Source: Acinetobacter pecorum (GTDB taxonomy: Bacteria > Pseudomonadota > Gammaproteobacteria > Pseudomonadales > Moraxellaceae). Taken from it: DNA of 64,000 nt. The notes below the pieces were generated by a model. The model saw only the letters and a list, made by a program, of their open reading frames with translations. It was not told where the DNA came from and ran no database searches. Both the position numbers and the translations under genes were made by a program. The stretch lies in the NCBI RefSeq assembly GCF_014837015.1, contig NZ_JACSPT010000011.1, positions 1 through 64,000 on the forward strand, read 5' to 3'. Of this stretch, positions 36,949 through 45,749 are shown piece after piece (position 1 is the first letter of the stretch; every line of letters begins with the position of its first letter).

Positions 36949-37671
36949 TTTAAAAAACTATCCTATTTGTCCATCCGAAAGGAATGAGAAAACATAAATT
37001 GGGATGGATTTGTATTTAGATTTATAGCAAATTCAATAGATTTGCATTGAATTGAATATTGCTTATGCAAATTATGACTGATCAAACGCATAAGAACAAT
37101 ATGCTTTAGTAAAAGCTACTGAATTCTTTATACAAAGCCTTCTGGAAACAATCAAGTAATAAATAAGATGATTTATAAAGCAAAATCCTGAGACTAAAGT
37201 CCTGCCTCTACCTACATAGCAATAGATAATCCAGCAAATCGACTCAAAAATGTTAACGCTTGTGCAAAAAGCTCAGCTCAAAACCGCCGTTTCAGTATGT
37301 TTTGCTTATGGATTAATAGTTATATTGGATAAATTGAGATATTACACATCTTGATAGCCTCTTTCGGCCCAGACAAATAAAATCCAAAACTGTTAAAACT
37401 AATCTCTTTTAAATATCAATATATTGAGGAATTTTTTTCTTATCGGTTGATTTTTTAACTTGATGTATAAGCCTTAAGGTCAAAGTCTTGCATTTTATGC
37501 TGTTCTGATTAAGTGTTTTTGCGACTTTATCTGGTCGTATCCTCTCTTCACCCGCTTCTGCTCCTTTGGGAATATCCAGGCAAAACCTTCCACTTATTGA
37601 TAGTTATTTCTGCAGTCAGGCTCATAGATGATGACTCTCTTTTGTAACGCTGATTGAACAAGGATAATCCA
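36949..37671. other. 720-base noncoding region upstream of dapA and the MhpT-like carrier
   Basis: The longest gap in the window. It serves as divergent leader for dapA and for the carrier gene at 37672. I see a loose inverted repeat near dapA (TCCATCC / GGATGGA, 36970-37008), AT-rich promoter-like tracts, but no coding frame with a ribosome binding site and no riboswitch I recognise. A small RNA or a decayed gene could be hidden. Confidence 0.4.
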
Positions 37672-38877
37672 ATGGAAAAATCAGACAATAAGCATGCTAT
37701 CGTCACGGTCGCGATCTGTTTTCTGATTGCGGTGATTGAAGGCTTAGATATTCAGGCAGCCGGAATTGCTGCTGCAGGTATTCGTGAGCATTTTGGTCTC
37801 GATAGTTCCCAGTTGGGTGTGTTTTTTAGTGCAGGGATTCTGGGTTTATTACCTGGTGCACTGATTGGTGGTCGGTTTGCGGACCGCATTGGCCGTAAAA
37901 AGGTCTTGATCTGGTCGACAGCAGTATTTGCTGTATTTACCTTATGTACCGTCTGGGTGAATAGCTTTAACAGCTTGCTGGCAGTGCGTTTTCTGGCCGG
38001 GGCCGGTCTGGGCGGCGCGATGCCAATTCTGATTACACTCGCTTCTGAAGCTGTCTCTCCACAAAACCGTGGCCGTGCAGTCGGCTTGATGTACTGCGGC
38101 ATGCCAGTCGGCGCAGCAATTTTATCTTTAATTGCGGCGACTGAATTTGGTGCCAACTGGAAGAATGTTTTTTATCTCGGTGGTCTGTTACCGATTTTTG
38201 CCATTCCGCTGATGATGCTATTTTTGCCTGAGTCGAAGGAATACCTGAAAGCACAGAACAAAACTGCAGCAGAACTTGCCGTTACACCGAAGGGTTCATT
38301 CAAGGACCTGTTTAATTCGGACAACCTGTTGCGTACGCTATGTATCTGGGTGAGCTACTTCTTTACCTTGATGGTGGTTTACATCATGTTGAGCTGGCTG
38401 CCATCATTATTTATGGAACTTGGCTTCACACGTAAAGATGGTTCAACCGCACAGTTCTACTTCATGGTTACAGCGACGATTGGTACGATTATTCTAGGTA
38501 TGCTGACCGACCGCTGGAAGAAAGCCTATGTGATCCTGTTGATGTACGGTGGTATCTTGGCAGGTCTACTGGCGCTGAATGGTGCAAGCTCGCTGAACCA
38601 GATGTATATGGCAGCCGCATTGGCCGGTGCTTTTGTCATTGGTTGTCAGGGTGTACTGTATGCCTTTGGCAGTATCGTTTATCCGACAGAAGTACGTGGG
38701 ACCGGTGTCGGTGTGGCATCGGCCGTTGGTCGTATTGGTGCCATGCTGGGTCCAGTCATTGCCGGTCAGTTACTGACGGCAGGTTTTGGGGCTGCGGGAG
38801 TCATTACCGCTGCGATCCCATGTATCATTATCTCTGCATTATGTATGCTGTTTTTAGTGAACCGCACCAAAGTGTAA
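37672..38877 (+). CDS. MFS aromatic acid transporter, MhpT-like
   Basis: 12-helix major facilitator of the aromatic acid:H+ symporter (AAHS) group. About 401 residues. Seen: FLIAVIEGLDIQAAGIAAAG (the family DXX motif in helix 1), GRFADRIGRKKVLIW (loop 2-3 motif), RFLAGAGLGGAMPILI, MYCGMPVGAAI, and LTDRWKKAY. Overall pattern matches E. coli MhpT (3-(3-hydroxyphenyl)propionate carrier) as I recall it. The ATG at 37672 has AAGGAT upstream. No aromatic degradation genes are adjacent, so the substrate is open. Confidence 0.82.
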   Translation: MEKSDNKHAIVTVAICFLIAVIEGLDIQAAGIAAAGIREHFGLDSSQLGVFFSAGILGLLPGALIGGRFADRIGRKKVLIWSTAVFAVFTLCTVWVNSFNSLLAVRFLAGAGLGGAMPILITLASEAVSPQNRGRAVGLMYCGMPVGAAILSLIAATEFGANWKNVFYLGGLLPIFAIPLMMLFLPESKEYLKAQNKTAAELAVTPKGSFKDLFNSDNLLRTLCIWVSYFFTLMVVYIMLSWLPSLFMELGFTRKDGSTAQFYFMVTATIGTIILGMLTDRWKKAYVILLMYGGILAGLLALNGASSLNQMYMAAALAGAFVIGCQGVLYAFGSIVYPTEVRGTGVGVASAVGRIGAMLGPVIAGQLLTAGFGAAGVITAAIPCIIISALCMLFLVNRTKV

Positions 38878-38890
38878 TGTTCAAAGATTT

Positions 38891-38919
38891 AAAAAAGCCT
38901 GCAATTAGCAGGCTTTTTT
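38891..38919 (+). terminator. terminator of the MhpT-like gene
   Basis: Stem AAAAAAGCCTGC / GCAGGCTTTTTT variant with AATTA loop; followed by T-rich sequence. Confidence 0.9.
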
Positions 38920-39197
38920 ATTTTTAGAATTTAAGAACAAGACAGGGCTATATGATTAAAAACCTGCATGGCCTTATCTACGATAATCTAGAATTCATTT
39001 TTGTATAGGTCTAGATCGGCGCACGTCCAGAACTCATCCTAGATTTTCAAAAAAGAAGGAATCTCTCGATCTGCTTCTATGAGCGCATTCAGCATTCAGA
39101 ATGCACAGTCATGCCATTTTTAACCGTAGGGCTAAAAATCCTGGAGTATTTTGCGCTATGCTTGGGTATAAATCGAGATTTCAATGGATGAAAACAG
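38920..39197. other. pncA leader
   Basis: About 280 bases without a supported gene. Contains an inverted repeat GCATTC-AGCATTCA-GAATGC (39085-39104) and a TATAAA 30 bases before pncA that may be its -10. Confidence 0.4.
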
Positions 39198-39827
39198 ATG
39201 CAGAATAATATCGCTTTACTGGTCGTGGACGTACAGAGAGGATTTACCCCAGGAGGTAATCTGGCTGTAGCCAATGCTGACCAGATTATTCCAAATATCA
39301 ATCAATTGGGACAGCATTTTAAGCATATTATCCTGACTCAGGACTGGCATCCGGACAATCATATTTCTTTTGCAGATAACCATCCTGGCAAGGCCGCCTA
39401 TGACAGTATTCAGCTGGATTATGGCACTCAGGTCTTATGGCCAAAACATTGTGTGCAGGGAACATTAGATGCCGAACTGCATCCGGATTTGAATTTACCG
39501 CAAGCACAACTCATCATTCGCAAGGGTTTTCATGAGCAGATCGACAGTTACTCGGCCTTTATGGAAGCTGACCGGAAAACCATGACGGGTCTTGCTGGCT
39601 ATCTGCGTGAGCGTGGGATTGATACCGTATTTGTGGTCGGGATTGCCACGGACTTTTGTGTGGCCTGGACTGCCATTGATGCCTGCAAACTGGGCTTTAA
39701 AACCTATGTGATTGCCGATGCCACCAAGGGCATTGATCTGAATGGTTCCCTGCAACATGCCTGGCAGGATATGCTGTCGCATGGAGTGAAACGGATTTAT
39801 GTCAAAGATATCGTCCAGACAGTTTAA
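39198..39827 (+). CDS. pncA: nicotinamidase / pyrazinamidase
   Basis: Hydrolyses nicotinamide to nicotinate for NAD salvage. 209 residues. Seen: NIALLVVDVQRGFTPGGNLA (catalytic Asp in VVDVQ), ILTQDWHPDNHISFADNHPG (metal-binding Asp and His), LWPKHCVQGT, RKGFHEQIDSYSAF (catalytic Lys) and VVGIATDFCVAWTAIDA (nucleophile Cys). Typical PncA length. It acts ahead of PncB, encoded at 48100. Confidence 0.95.
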   Translation: MQNNIALLVVDVQRGFTPGGNLAVANADQIIPNINQLGQHFKHIILTQDWHPDNHISFADNHPGKAAYDSIQLDYGTQVLWPKHCVQGTLDAELHPDLNLPQAQLIIRKGFHEQIDSYSAFMEADRKTMTGLAGYLRERGIDTVFVVGIATDFCVAWTAIDACKLGFKTYVIADATKGIDLNGSLQHAWQDMLSHGVKRIYVKDIVQTV

Positions 39828-39889
39828 AAGCTTACAAGAATAGGCTTTAGATATCTCGTTAATTGTCTTTGTATTTAAATCTATAAACT

Positions 39890-39917
39890 CAGGTATCAAG
39901 AGATACCTGTTTTATTT
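39890..39917 (+). terminator. pncA terminator
   Basis: Stem CAGGTATC / GATACCTG with an AAGA loop, then TTTTATTT. Confidence 0.8.
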
Positions 39918-39941
39918 AATCTCCCTTGATGTCATACCTGG

Positions 39942-40925
39942 ATGAAACCCATGTCAGCCTTGCTCCAGTTTAGCCAATTTATCCAAAAAACCTTTGCGCT
40001 ATGGGTCGTGCTCTTTTCTGGCATTGCCTTGCTGGTTCCTGAAGCTTTTGTCTGGTTGAGGGCTTATATTCCGTGGATGTTGGGCATCATCATGTTCGGC
40101 ATGGGTATCACCATGACGGTAGGCGATTTTAAAAGTGTCCTGCAAAGTCCGAAAGCTGTGGCAATTGGTGTCGTCGCCCAGTTTGTGGCGATGCCAGGCT
40201 TGGCTTATCTGCTGTGCAAACTGTTTCAGCTACCGCCAGAGATTGCAATCGGGGTGATATTGGTGGGTTGCTGTCCGGGCGGAACGGCATCCAATGTGAT
40301 TACCTATATGGCCAAGGGCAATACCGCCTTGTCTGTCGCCTGTACCTCGGTTTCGACTTTACTGGCGCCCATTTTTACTCCGGCCATTTTCTATGTGTTG
40401 GCCAGTCAGTGGATTGAGATTAATGCCTTATCCATGCTGGTATCAATCTTACAGGTGGTGTTATTTCCGATTGTTCTGGGTTTAATTGTTCGGGCGCTAC
40501 TCAAGCAAAAAGTCAGCACCTATATTCAGGTCATGCCCTTGATTTCTGTGATTGCCATTGTTGCAATTGTCGCGGCGATTATTGCCGGCAGCAAAACCCA
40601 GATTTTACAATCGGGGCTAATAATTCTGGGGATTGTAGCCTTACATAATGGTATGGGCTATCTGCTGGGTTATTGGGCCAGTCGCATGTTCAAGCTGGCA
40701 GAAATAGACTGTCGTGCAGTATCGATTGAAGTCGGTATGCAAAACTCTGGTCTAGGCGTGGCCTTGGCGGCAACCCATTTTGCTGCTTCTCCATTGACAG
40801 CTTTACCAAGTGCCATTTTCAGTCTGTGGCACAATATTTCAGGTCCGGCATTAGCCACTTACTGGGCTGCCAAAAATAAAGACAGTGCCTCAGTGCCAAA
40901 GCAGAATCTGGATACAGAGCGCTAG
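39942..40925 (+). CDS. BASS-family sodium-dependent transporter
   Basis: Bile acid:sodium symporter family, 327 residues, about 9-10 membrane helices. Seen: IPWMLGIIMFGMGITMTVGD, GCCPGGTASNVITYMAKGNT (helix 4 crossover), IEVGMQNSGLGVALAATHF (helix 9 crossover, with the sodium-binding Glu and Gln), all typical of bacterial BASS proteins. Bacterial members carry pantoate-type or other organic anions (PanS). Two ATGs are close (39942 and 39951). Substrate cannot be told from sequence. Convergent with the Smp-like gene. Confidence 0.85.
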   Translation: MKPMSALLQFSQFIQKTFALWVVLFSGIALLVPEAFVWLRAYIPWMLGIIMFGMGITMTVGDFKSVLQSPKAVAIGVVAQFVAMPGLAYLLCKLFQLPPEIAIGVILVGCCPGGTASNVITYMAKGNTALSVACTSVSTLLAPIFTPAIFYVLASQWIEINALSMLVSILQVVLFPIVLGLIVRALLKQKVSTYIQVMPLISVIAIVAIVAAIIAGSKTQILQSGLIILGIVALHNGMGYLLGYWASRMFKLAEIDCRAVSIEVGMQNSGLGVALAATHFAASPLTALPSAIFSLWHNISGPALATYWAAKNKDSASVPKQNLDTER

Positions 40926-41009
40926 AATTTTAAAAAAAGTTGATGTCTAAATTCTGCTGAGAAGCTAAAAGCAGCATCTAGCCAGTGAAAATTTGCAGAA
41001 CTAAGCTAT

Positions 41010-41039
41010 AAAAAAGCCCGATTCAATATCGGGCTTTTT
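41010..41039. terminator. bidirectional terminator
   Basis: Stem AAAAAGCCCGAT / ATCGGGCTTTTT around TCAAT, A and T runs on both sides. Serves the BASS transporter and the convergent Smp-like gene. Confidence 0.9.
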
Positions 41040-41051
41040 AATTTAAAAAAT

Positions 41052-42323
41052 TTATGAAGCTTTGGACTGTTTGGATTTTAAAATCTCGGTTCTAAAAGTC
41101 TGTGCCAGCTCTGCCGTTTCTGCATCCATTCCGTTCACCACAAAGGCATGACGGGTCAGGACATTGGTTGGATTAGGCATACTCACCAGCTGGAAGTGAT
41201 CACTTACATCTTTCAGCAAATGATTCGGTACATGCAGGGCACTTTCTTTCGAGACCAGATGCTGTGTCAGACGCTCAGAGGCTTGTACCGAGCTGAGCTG
41301 CATCTCCTCGACTTTAGAGGCAATTGCGCTGCGGGTTTGCAGCACAAAACGTTTTTCTTCCCGGTAACGTTTATACAGTACTTCGGACAACAGCTGGAAC
41401 ACGGCACTGATCATGGTCAGGCAAGCCAGGGCATTTGGTTTATCTGCTGCAATACTGATCGTGGCCCCTTTTTCATCAAATTTATGTACGGTACAAATAT
41501 CAGAACTATTCAATTTATAACGTTGCACACAGAGTTCGGTGGCTTTGTTCAGAAAAATCTGACAGAGATTGAAATAAGGTACCGAAACGGTTTTATTGAC
41601 GCTATCCAGTAACTGTTTTGGATCATAGAACTGGATATTTAAGCTCAGGCTATCCTGCTCCAGGACCGCCGGCTTATGTTCTTTTTCTTTGGCTTTATTT
41701 TTCACTGCCTGTTGAGCCTGGGCAATGGCCAGTGCTGCATTATGCTTTTCCTGTTCCAGTGCCTGGGTCAGGGTCTGAATCTCGAATTTCAGCCGCGATT
41801 CGTTATTGATGCGTGCCAGATATTCGGTACGGCTTGGACGTGCCACAGCACGATAAGCAACCCAGAGCAGGGCATGAATGATGAATGAGAACAGAATCGC
41901 CAGCCATTGCGTTCGTAGAATTTCACCAATACTAGGCTCAATCAGCGTGATTTCAATCACACCGACTTTTTTCTCGTTTTGCAGGGCATCACGGACAAAA
42001 ACTTCACCTTCCCGGGTTTTGGTCAGTCCGCCTGTGGCTAAAACCTGACCTTTTGCATCCAGGATCCGAATTGAAGCTACGCTTGGATTGGTGGCGTAAC
42101 GATTTGCCAGCAAAGCCAGAGAAACACGGTTAGGCGGTTCAAGCTCGGACAGGCTGTCTGTCACCAGCTGACTGGTCATCAGCTGCCCCTGATTGGCACG
42201 GTTTTCATTCAGTTGGTGAGTGGTTGCCAATACCAGTAAAAAGGTATGCAGAGCAAAACTTATAATCAATAGGCTAGCAAATAGCCCTTGTCTAGGCGCA
42301 TTCAACGTAAACTTCCAAGGCAA
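41052..42323 (-). CDS. Smp-like membrane protein, divergent from serB
   Basis: 423 residues. TM helix 1 (~15-36), a periplasmic part (~37-140; IRILDAKGQVLATGGL looks like a small sensor fold), TM helix 2 (~143-160), then a cytoplasmic coiled-coil-rich region (~170-225; EIQTLTQALEQEKHNAALAI) and an unknown C-terminal part. E. coli Smp (YtjB), ~214 residues, also lies divergent from serB with the first half of this layout, so I read this as an extended Smp. The cytoplasmic half has no motif I know. Role unknown; linkage to serB is conserved across distant genera. Confidence 0.7.
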   Translation of the reverse strand: MPWKFTLNAPRQGLFASLLIISFALHTFLLVLATTHQLNENRANQGQLMTSQLVTDSLSELEPPNRVSLALLANRYATNPSVASIRILDAKGQVLATGGLTKTREGEVFVRDALQNEKKVGVIEITLIEPSIGEILRTQWLAILFSFIIHALLWVAYRAVARPSRTEYLARINNESRLKFEIQTLTQALEQEKHNAALAIAQAQQAVKNKAKEKEHKPAVLEQDSLSLNIQFYDPKQLLDSVNKTVSVPYFNLCQIFLNKATELCVQRYKLNSSDICTVHKFDEKGATISIAADKPNALACLTMISAVFQLLSEVLYKRYREEKRFVLQTRSAIASKVEEMQLSSVQASERLTQHLVSKESALHVPNHLLKDVSDHFQLVSMPNPTNVLTRHAFVVNGMDAETAELAQTFRTEILKSKQSKAS

Positions 42324-42382
42324 TTCTGTTCAATTTCGATTATGATTCTAACAATAGTTGTAGCTCAGACCCGAGTCAATTC

Positions 42383-43603
42383 ATGCGAGAAATCATTCTT
42401 ATATCATTCTTAGGACCTGACCAGCCTAATCAATTTACACGATTAATGCAGGTTTTGTCCGCCCATTCCCTACAGATTTTAGATGTAGGGCAAGCGGTTA
42501 TTCATAATCAGTTAACCTTAGGTATTGTTGTAGCCTCTGAAGACCAGACAGCGACAGCATTAGCCATGAAGGAGATCCTGATTCTAGCACATGATATCGG
42601 GTTAACTGTGCGCTTTAAACCGATCTCTGCGACTGAATATGATCAGTGGGTCAAAGAGGGTGGACGCACACGTTATATCGTAACGGCATTGGCTCCTGAA
42701 TTAAATGCCTCTCATCTGCAAGCCGTGACCCAGATTGTCTCGGCTCAGGGTTTTAATATTGAAACCGTGACCCGTCTGTCTGGCCGTCCGGCTCTGGATG
42801 GTCAGAGCAGCGGGCCGAAACGCGCCTGTGTGGAGTTCGGTTTAAAAGGACAGATGCTCGATGCAGCCGCAATGCGTGCTGCCTGTTTGCGTTTATCCAC
42901 TGAACTTAATGTCGATGTCGCGGTACAGGAAGACAATGCCTACCGCCGTAACCGTCGTCTGGTGTGCTTCGATATGGACTCGACCCTGATCGAGCAGGAA
43001 GTCATTGACGAACTGGCAATTGAAGCCGGTGTCGGTGCACAGGTTGCAGAAATTACCGAACGTGCCATGCAAGGCGAACTGGATTTCCAGCAAAGTTTCC
43101 GGGCGCGTGTCGCCTTGTTAAAAGGCATGGACGCATCGGTACTTCCAAAAATTGCCGAGCGCCTGACCATTACAGAAGGTGCCGAACGTCTGATTTCAAC
43201 TCTAAAAGCATTGGGTTACCGTACCGCAATCCTTTCCGGCGGTTTCCAGTATTTTGCTGAATACTTGCAAAGCAAACTGGATATTGATGAAGTGCATGCC
43301 AACGCGCTTGATGTTCAGGATGGGGTCGTTACCGGTGAAGTCAAAGGTCATATCGTTGATGGCGCGCGTAAAGCATTCTTGCTCGGTGAAATTGCTCAGG
43401 AGATGGGCATTTCTCTGGAACAGACCATTGCGGTCGGTGATGGCGCTAATGACTTGCCTATGTTATCCATTGCAGGACTGGGGGTGGCTTTCCGGGCCAA
43501 GCCGCTGGTTCGCCAAAATGCCAATCAGGCGATTTCTAGCGTCGGTCTGGACGGAGTGCTATATCTGCTCGGTGTCCATGATAAAGACTTGAACCGTTCA
43601 TAA
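42383..43603 (+). CDS. serB: phosphoserine phosphatase
   Basis: Last step of serine synthesis. 406 residues: an N-terminal ACT-like regulatory region (MREIILISFLGPDQPNQFTR, and RYIVTALAPELNASHLQAVT; two repeats, ~1-180) and the HAD phosphatase domain (~195-400) with motif I VCFDMDSTLIEQEVIDELA, FRARVALLKG, motif II AILSGGFQYFAEYL and motif IV IAVGDGANDLPML. The ACT extension is as in the Pseudomonas/Mycobacterium type. Divergent from the Smp-like gene across 60 bases. Confidence 0.96.
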   Translation: MREIILISFLGPDQPNQFTRLMQVLSAHSLQILDVGQAVIHNQLTLGIVVASEDQTATALAMKEILILAHDIGLTVRFKPISATEYDQWVKEGGRTRYIVTALAPELNASHLQAVTQIVSAQGFNIETVTRLSGRPALDGQSSGPKRACVEFGLKGQMLDAAAMRAACLRLSTELNVDVAVQEDNAYRRNRRLVCFDMDSTLIEQEVIDELAIEAGVGAQVAEITERAMQGELDFQQSFRARVALLKGMDASVLPKIAERLTITEGAERLISTLKALGYRTAILSGGFQYFAEYLQSKLDIDEVHANALDVQDGVVTGEVKGHIVDGARKAFLLGEIAQEMGISLEQTIAVGDGANDLPMLSIAGLGVAFRAKPLVRQNANQAISSVGLDGVLYLLGVHDKDLNRS

Positions 43604-43626
43604 ATCAAGGCTTTAACAGATTTTAA

Positions 43627-43651
43627 AGGCGACCGCAGGGTCGCTTTTTTT
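43627..43651 (+). terminator. serB terminator
   Basis: Stem GGCGACC / GGTCGCT with GCAG loop, then seven T. Confidence 0.85.
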
Positions 43652-44018
43652 ATCTTGAATGAAATGACTTAAATGCGTGAAGGATAAAATTTGACTACAA
43701 AAACATCGATCATCTTAAACGGAAAAATAATTTTTTCCCTCAAAAAAAGCACTGATAATTTTGTAATGACACGCCAACATTGGCGCAGTCATTAATCCAC
43801 AAAAATGTGAAAAGCAAAAATTGTAATGACAATATAATATCGCGACAAAGTATGTCGTTAGGCTGGATCGCAGGACTTTTTTTATGCAAAAAACTCAGCA
43901 TAATGCAGACATAGAGATACAAATCAACAGATTCCATTTTATTGATGTAACGAAATTCAATAGATAGAAACTTTGCAATATCAGGCGGAAAACTATCTAT
44001 CTGGATGGAGGGGGTTAT
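43652..44018. promoter_or_regulatory. structured leader with repeated TTGTAATGAC
   Basis: 367 bases with no supported gene. TTGTAATGAC occurs twice (43761-43770, 43821-43830). The first copy starts a two-storey hairpin: AATGAC, CGCCA, loop, TGGCG, GTCATT (43765-43793). A second small hairpin CGACA-AAGTA-TGTCG lies near 43842. They precede the small membrane-protein gene at 44019 and could be operators or an RNA element. Confidence 0.45.
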
Positions 44019-44354
44019 ATGGTAACAGCGAATTTAGCAACGATTGTGGGCTTCAGTTTAGTCGCTGTAGCTGTGCTTGCTGTATTCTTCTCGCCTTATC
44101 GTCGCTGGTTAAGCTTTATGGCTGCCGGGATGCTGGTTTGGGGCCTGATCGAGGTGATCCGTATAGGGACTCAGACCTGGTTTGAGCTGCCAATGACGTA
44201 TAGTTATCTGAGTGCATTAACTGCGGTCATGCTGGTGGTGACCTGCCTGTTATTGCGTGAAGATCGTCGTGCCGAGCGTGCTTTGGCAAAACGTCGCTAT
44301 ATCGAACACACACCAGTCTATGAAGATGACCAGCAGCAGCTTTCTAGCCGTTAA
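44019..44354 (+). CDS. small membrane protein, unknown
   Basis: 111 residues, three predicted helices (~5-25, 30-50 and 62-80), then a charged C-terminal tail (RRAERALAKRRYIEHTPVYE) ending DDQQQLSSR. Start preceded by GGAGGGGG, a very strong ribosome binding site. No family recognised. Long structured leader upstream and its own terminator downstream suggest regulated, single-gene transcription. Confidence 0.7.
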   Translation: MVTANLATIVGFSLVAVAVLAVFFSPYRRWLSFMAAGMLVWGLIEVIRIGTQTWFELPMTYSYLSALTAVMLVVTCLLLREDRRAERALAKRRYIEHTPVYEDDQQQLSSR

Positions 44355-44372
44355 GTTCTCTAATATCAGTGA

Positions 44373-44402
44373 AATAATGCACCTACGGGTGCATTATTTG
44401 TT
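44373..44402 (+). terminator. terminator of the small membrane protein gene
   Basis: Stem AAATAATGCACC / GGGTGCATTATTT with TAC loop. T-run is short (TATTTG), so the A/T-rich outer stem matters. Confidence 0.75.
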
Positions 44403-44493
44403 TAGAAATATGATACAAACTGCTGCATCCACCTAACCCGGAACTATGCTAGGATATTTGTCAATTTTCGTACAATTAGAATAGGCATCCTTC

Positions 44494-44973
44494 ATGAAAC
44501 TGTCGTCCATTCCTGTGTTAAAACTTCCTCTTGTTGATGTAAGTACAGATCCGCTGGACTTACTGGTCGCAGGTTTAGCATTACGTATGAAACAGTTGGC
44601 ACGTACCAGCCCAAAATTCATCGAACTGGTACATGGGCGTCAATTCCGCATCCAGATTGGTACGGATGAGGGTATGGCACGTCAGATCATTGTGAATAAC
44701 GACCATATCGAGACCGTTTCTGGTGATGCTGAAAAAGCAGATTTTGTTTTGCAGTTTGCTGATAGTGAGCAGGGCGTAAAGACTTTAATTAAAGGTGATC
44801 CGACCGCATTTATGACCGGCATGCAAAGTGGCACCATCAAAATGGAAGGTGACTTCGGTTTGCTGGTCTGGTTTAACCAGGTGGCGAAGATGATTCCACC
44901 AAAACTGCCAAAGCCAGTCAAAGAAAAAGTGAAAATGGTACGCCAGTTTATTAAAGAAAAAACTGGTAAATAA
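44494..44973 (+). CDS. SCP2 sterol-carrier-like protein
   Basis: 159 residues. C-terminal two-thirds resemble an SCP2 lipid-binding fold: HGRQFRIQIGTDEGMARQII, EKADFVLQFADSEQGVKTLI, KGDPTAFMTGMQSGTIKMEG and DFGLLVWFNQVAKMIPPKLP. SCP2 proteins bind hydrophobic ligands; UbiJ-type members act in ubiquinone synthesis. Soluble, no signal peptide. No operon partner visible; followed by a G-rich repeat. Ligand unknown. Confidence 0.8.
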   Translation: MKLSSIPVLKLPLVDVSTDPLDLLVAGLALRMKQLARTSPKFIELVHGRQFRIQIGTDEGMARQIIVNNDHIETVSGDAEKADFVLQFADSEQGVKTLIKGDPTAFMTGMQSGTIKMEGDFGLLVWFNQVAKMIPPKLPKPVKEKVKMVRQFIKEKTGK

Positions 44974-44990
44974 GAAACTTCCGCTTAGTT

Positions 44991-45030
44991 CCCCCTCCTT
45001 TTTAAAGGAGGGGCTAGGGGAGGATTAAAT
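44991..45030. repeat. G-rich palindromic repeat, copy A
   Basis: CCCCTCCTTT / AAAGGAGGGG palindrome (44992-45013) followed by GGCTAGGGGAGGATTAAAT. The same two-part layout recurs at 51191 and, inverted, at 51251. Looks like a dispersed short repeat of the kind common in Acinetobacter genomes (recollection). Confidence 0.6.
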
Positions 45031-45032
45031 AG

Positions 45033-45060
45033 AAAAAGCCCTCAAATATGAGGGCTTTTT
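45033..45060. terminator. bidirectional terminator after SCP2 / dtd
   Basis: Stem AAAAAGCCCTCA / TGAGGGCTTTTT around AATA, with A and T runs on both sides; lies between convergent genes. Confidence 0.9.
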
Positions 45061-45081
45061 GAATTCTGGAATAATTAAAAC

Positions 45082-45522
45082 TTATTCAACTTCTAAATTA
45101 AAAGTCACCGGCCCATCATTGACCAGATGCACTTTCATGTCGGCAGCAAAAATACCGGTTTGTACATGCTCAAACTGGCTTCGAGCATATTCCACCAGCT
45201 GCTCATATAAGGCTTTTGCTTCAGCCGGTGGCATGGCCGGACCAAAGTCTGGACGTAAACCTTTCTGGGTTTGCGCCATCAGGGTAAATTGTGAAACCAG
45301 CAATATACCACCGCCAGCCTGGGCAACGTTCCAGCCCATTTTGCCCTGTTCATCATCAAAGAAACGGTATTTCAATATCTTATCAATCAGTTTTTTGCCT
45401 TTTTCCAGATTATCGTCTTTGCCCAACCCCAGAAAAACCAGAATTCCTTTTTCAATTTCTCCGGTAATTTCACCCTCGACCACGACTTTAGCTTCTAAAA
45501 CTCTTTGTAATAAGGCACGCAT
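45082..45522 (-). CDS. dtd: D-aminoacyl-tRNA deacylase
   Basis: Removes D-amino acids from tRNA. 146 residues. Seen: MRALLQRVLEAKVVVEGEIT, GILVFLGLGKDDNLEKGKKL, KYRFFDDEQGKMGWNV, LLVSQFTLMAQTQKGLRPDF (the SQFTL active-site motif) and TGIFAADMKVHLVNDGPVTF (the GP motif). The ATG at 45522 is chosen; a longer in-frame start would add a non-family extension. Confidence 0.95.
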   Translation of the reverse strand: MRALLQRVLEAKVVVEGEITGEIEKGILVFLGLGKDDNLEKGKKLIDKILKYRFFDDEQGKMGWNVAQAGGGILLVSQFTLMAQTQKGLRPDFGPAMPPAEAKALYEQLVEYARSQFEHVQTGIFAADMKVHLVNDGPVTFNLEVE

Positions 45523-45749
45523 TTTACATATTGACTGAAAACCATAGATAGACGTGATTGTAGCAATAAAAAAATCTGGAGCAGTATGAGATGCTGTTTT
45601 TATGAACTTTAAATATCTGAAAATCAATTGATTAATTTTTATAAATTCATTAAAACGATTGAATTTATAAAAATAATCTGTTTTATCTATTTATTGTGCT
45701 CGCGTATCTTAGTCTGTGCAGGAAAGGTAATAAATTAAGAGATTTAGAA

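Noticed and set aside
43740..43937. Open minus-strand frame of about 65 codons in the gap after serB.
   Set aside because: It is rich in Phe, Leu and Ile from AT-rich DNA, crosses the hairpin and decamer repeats, and has no clear ribosome site.
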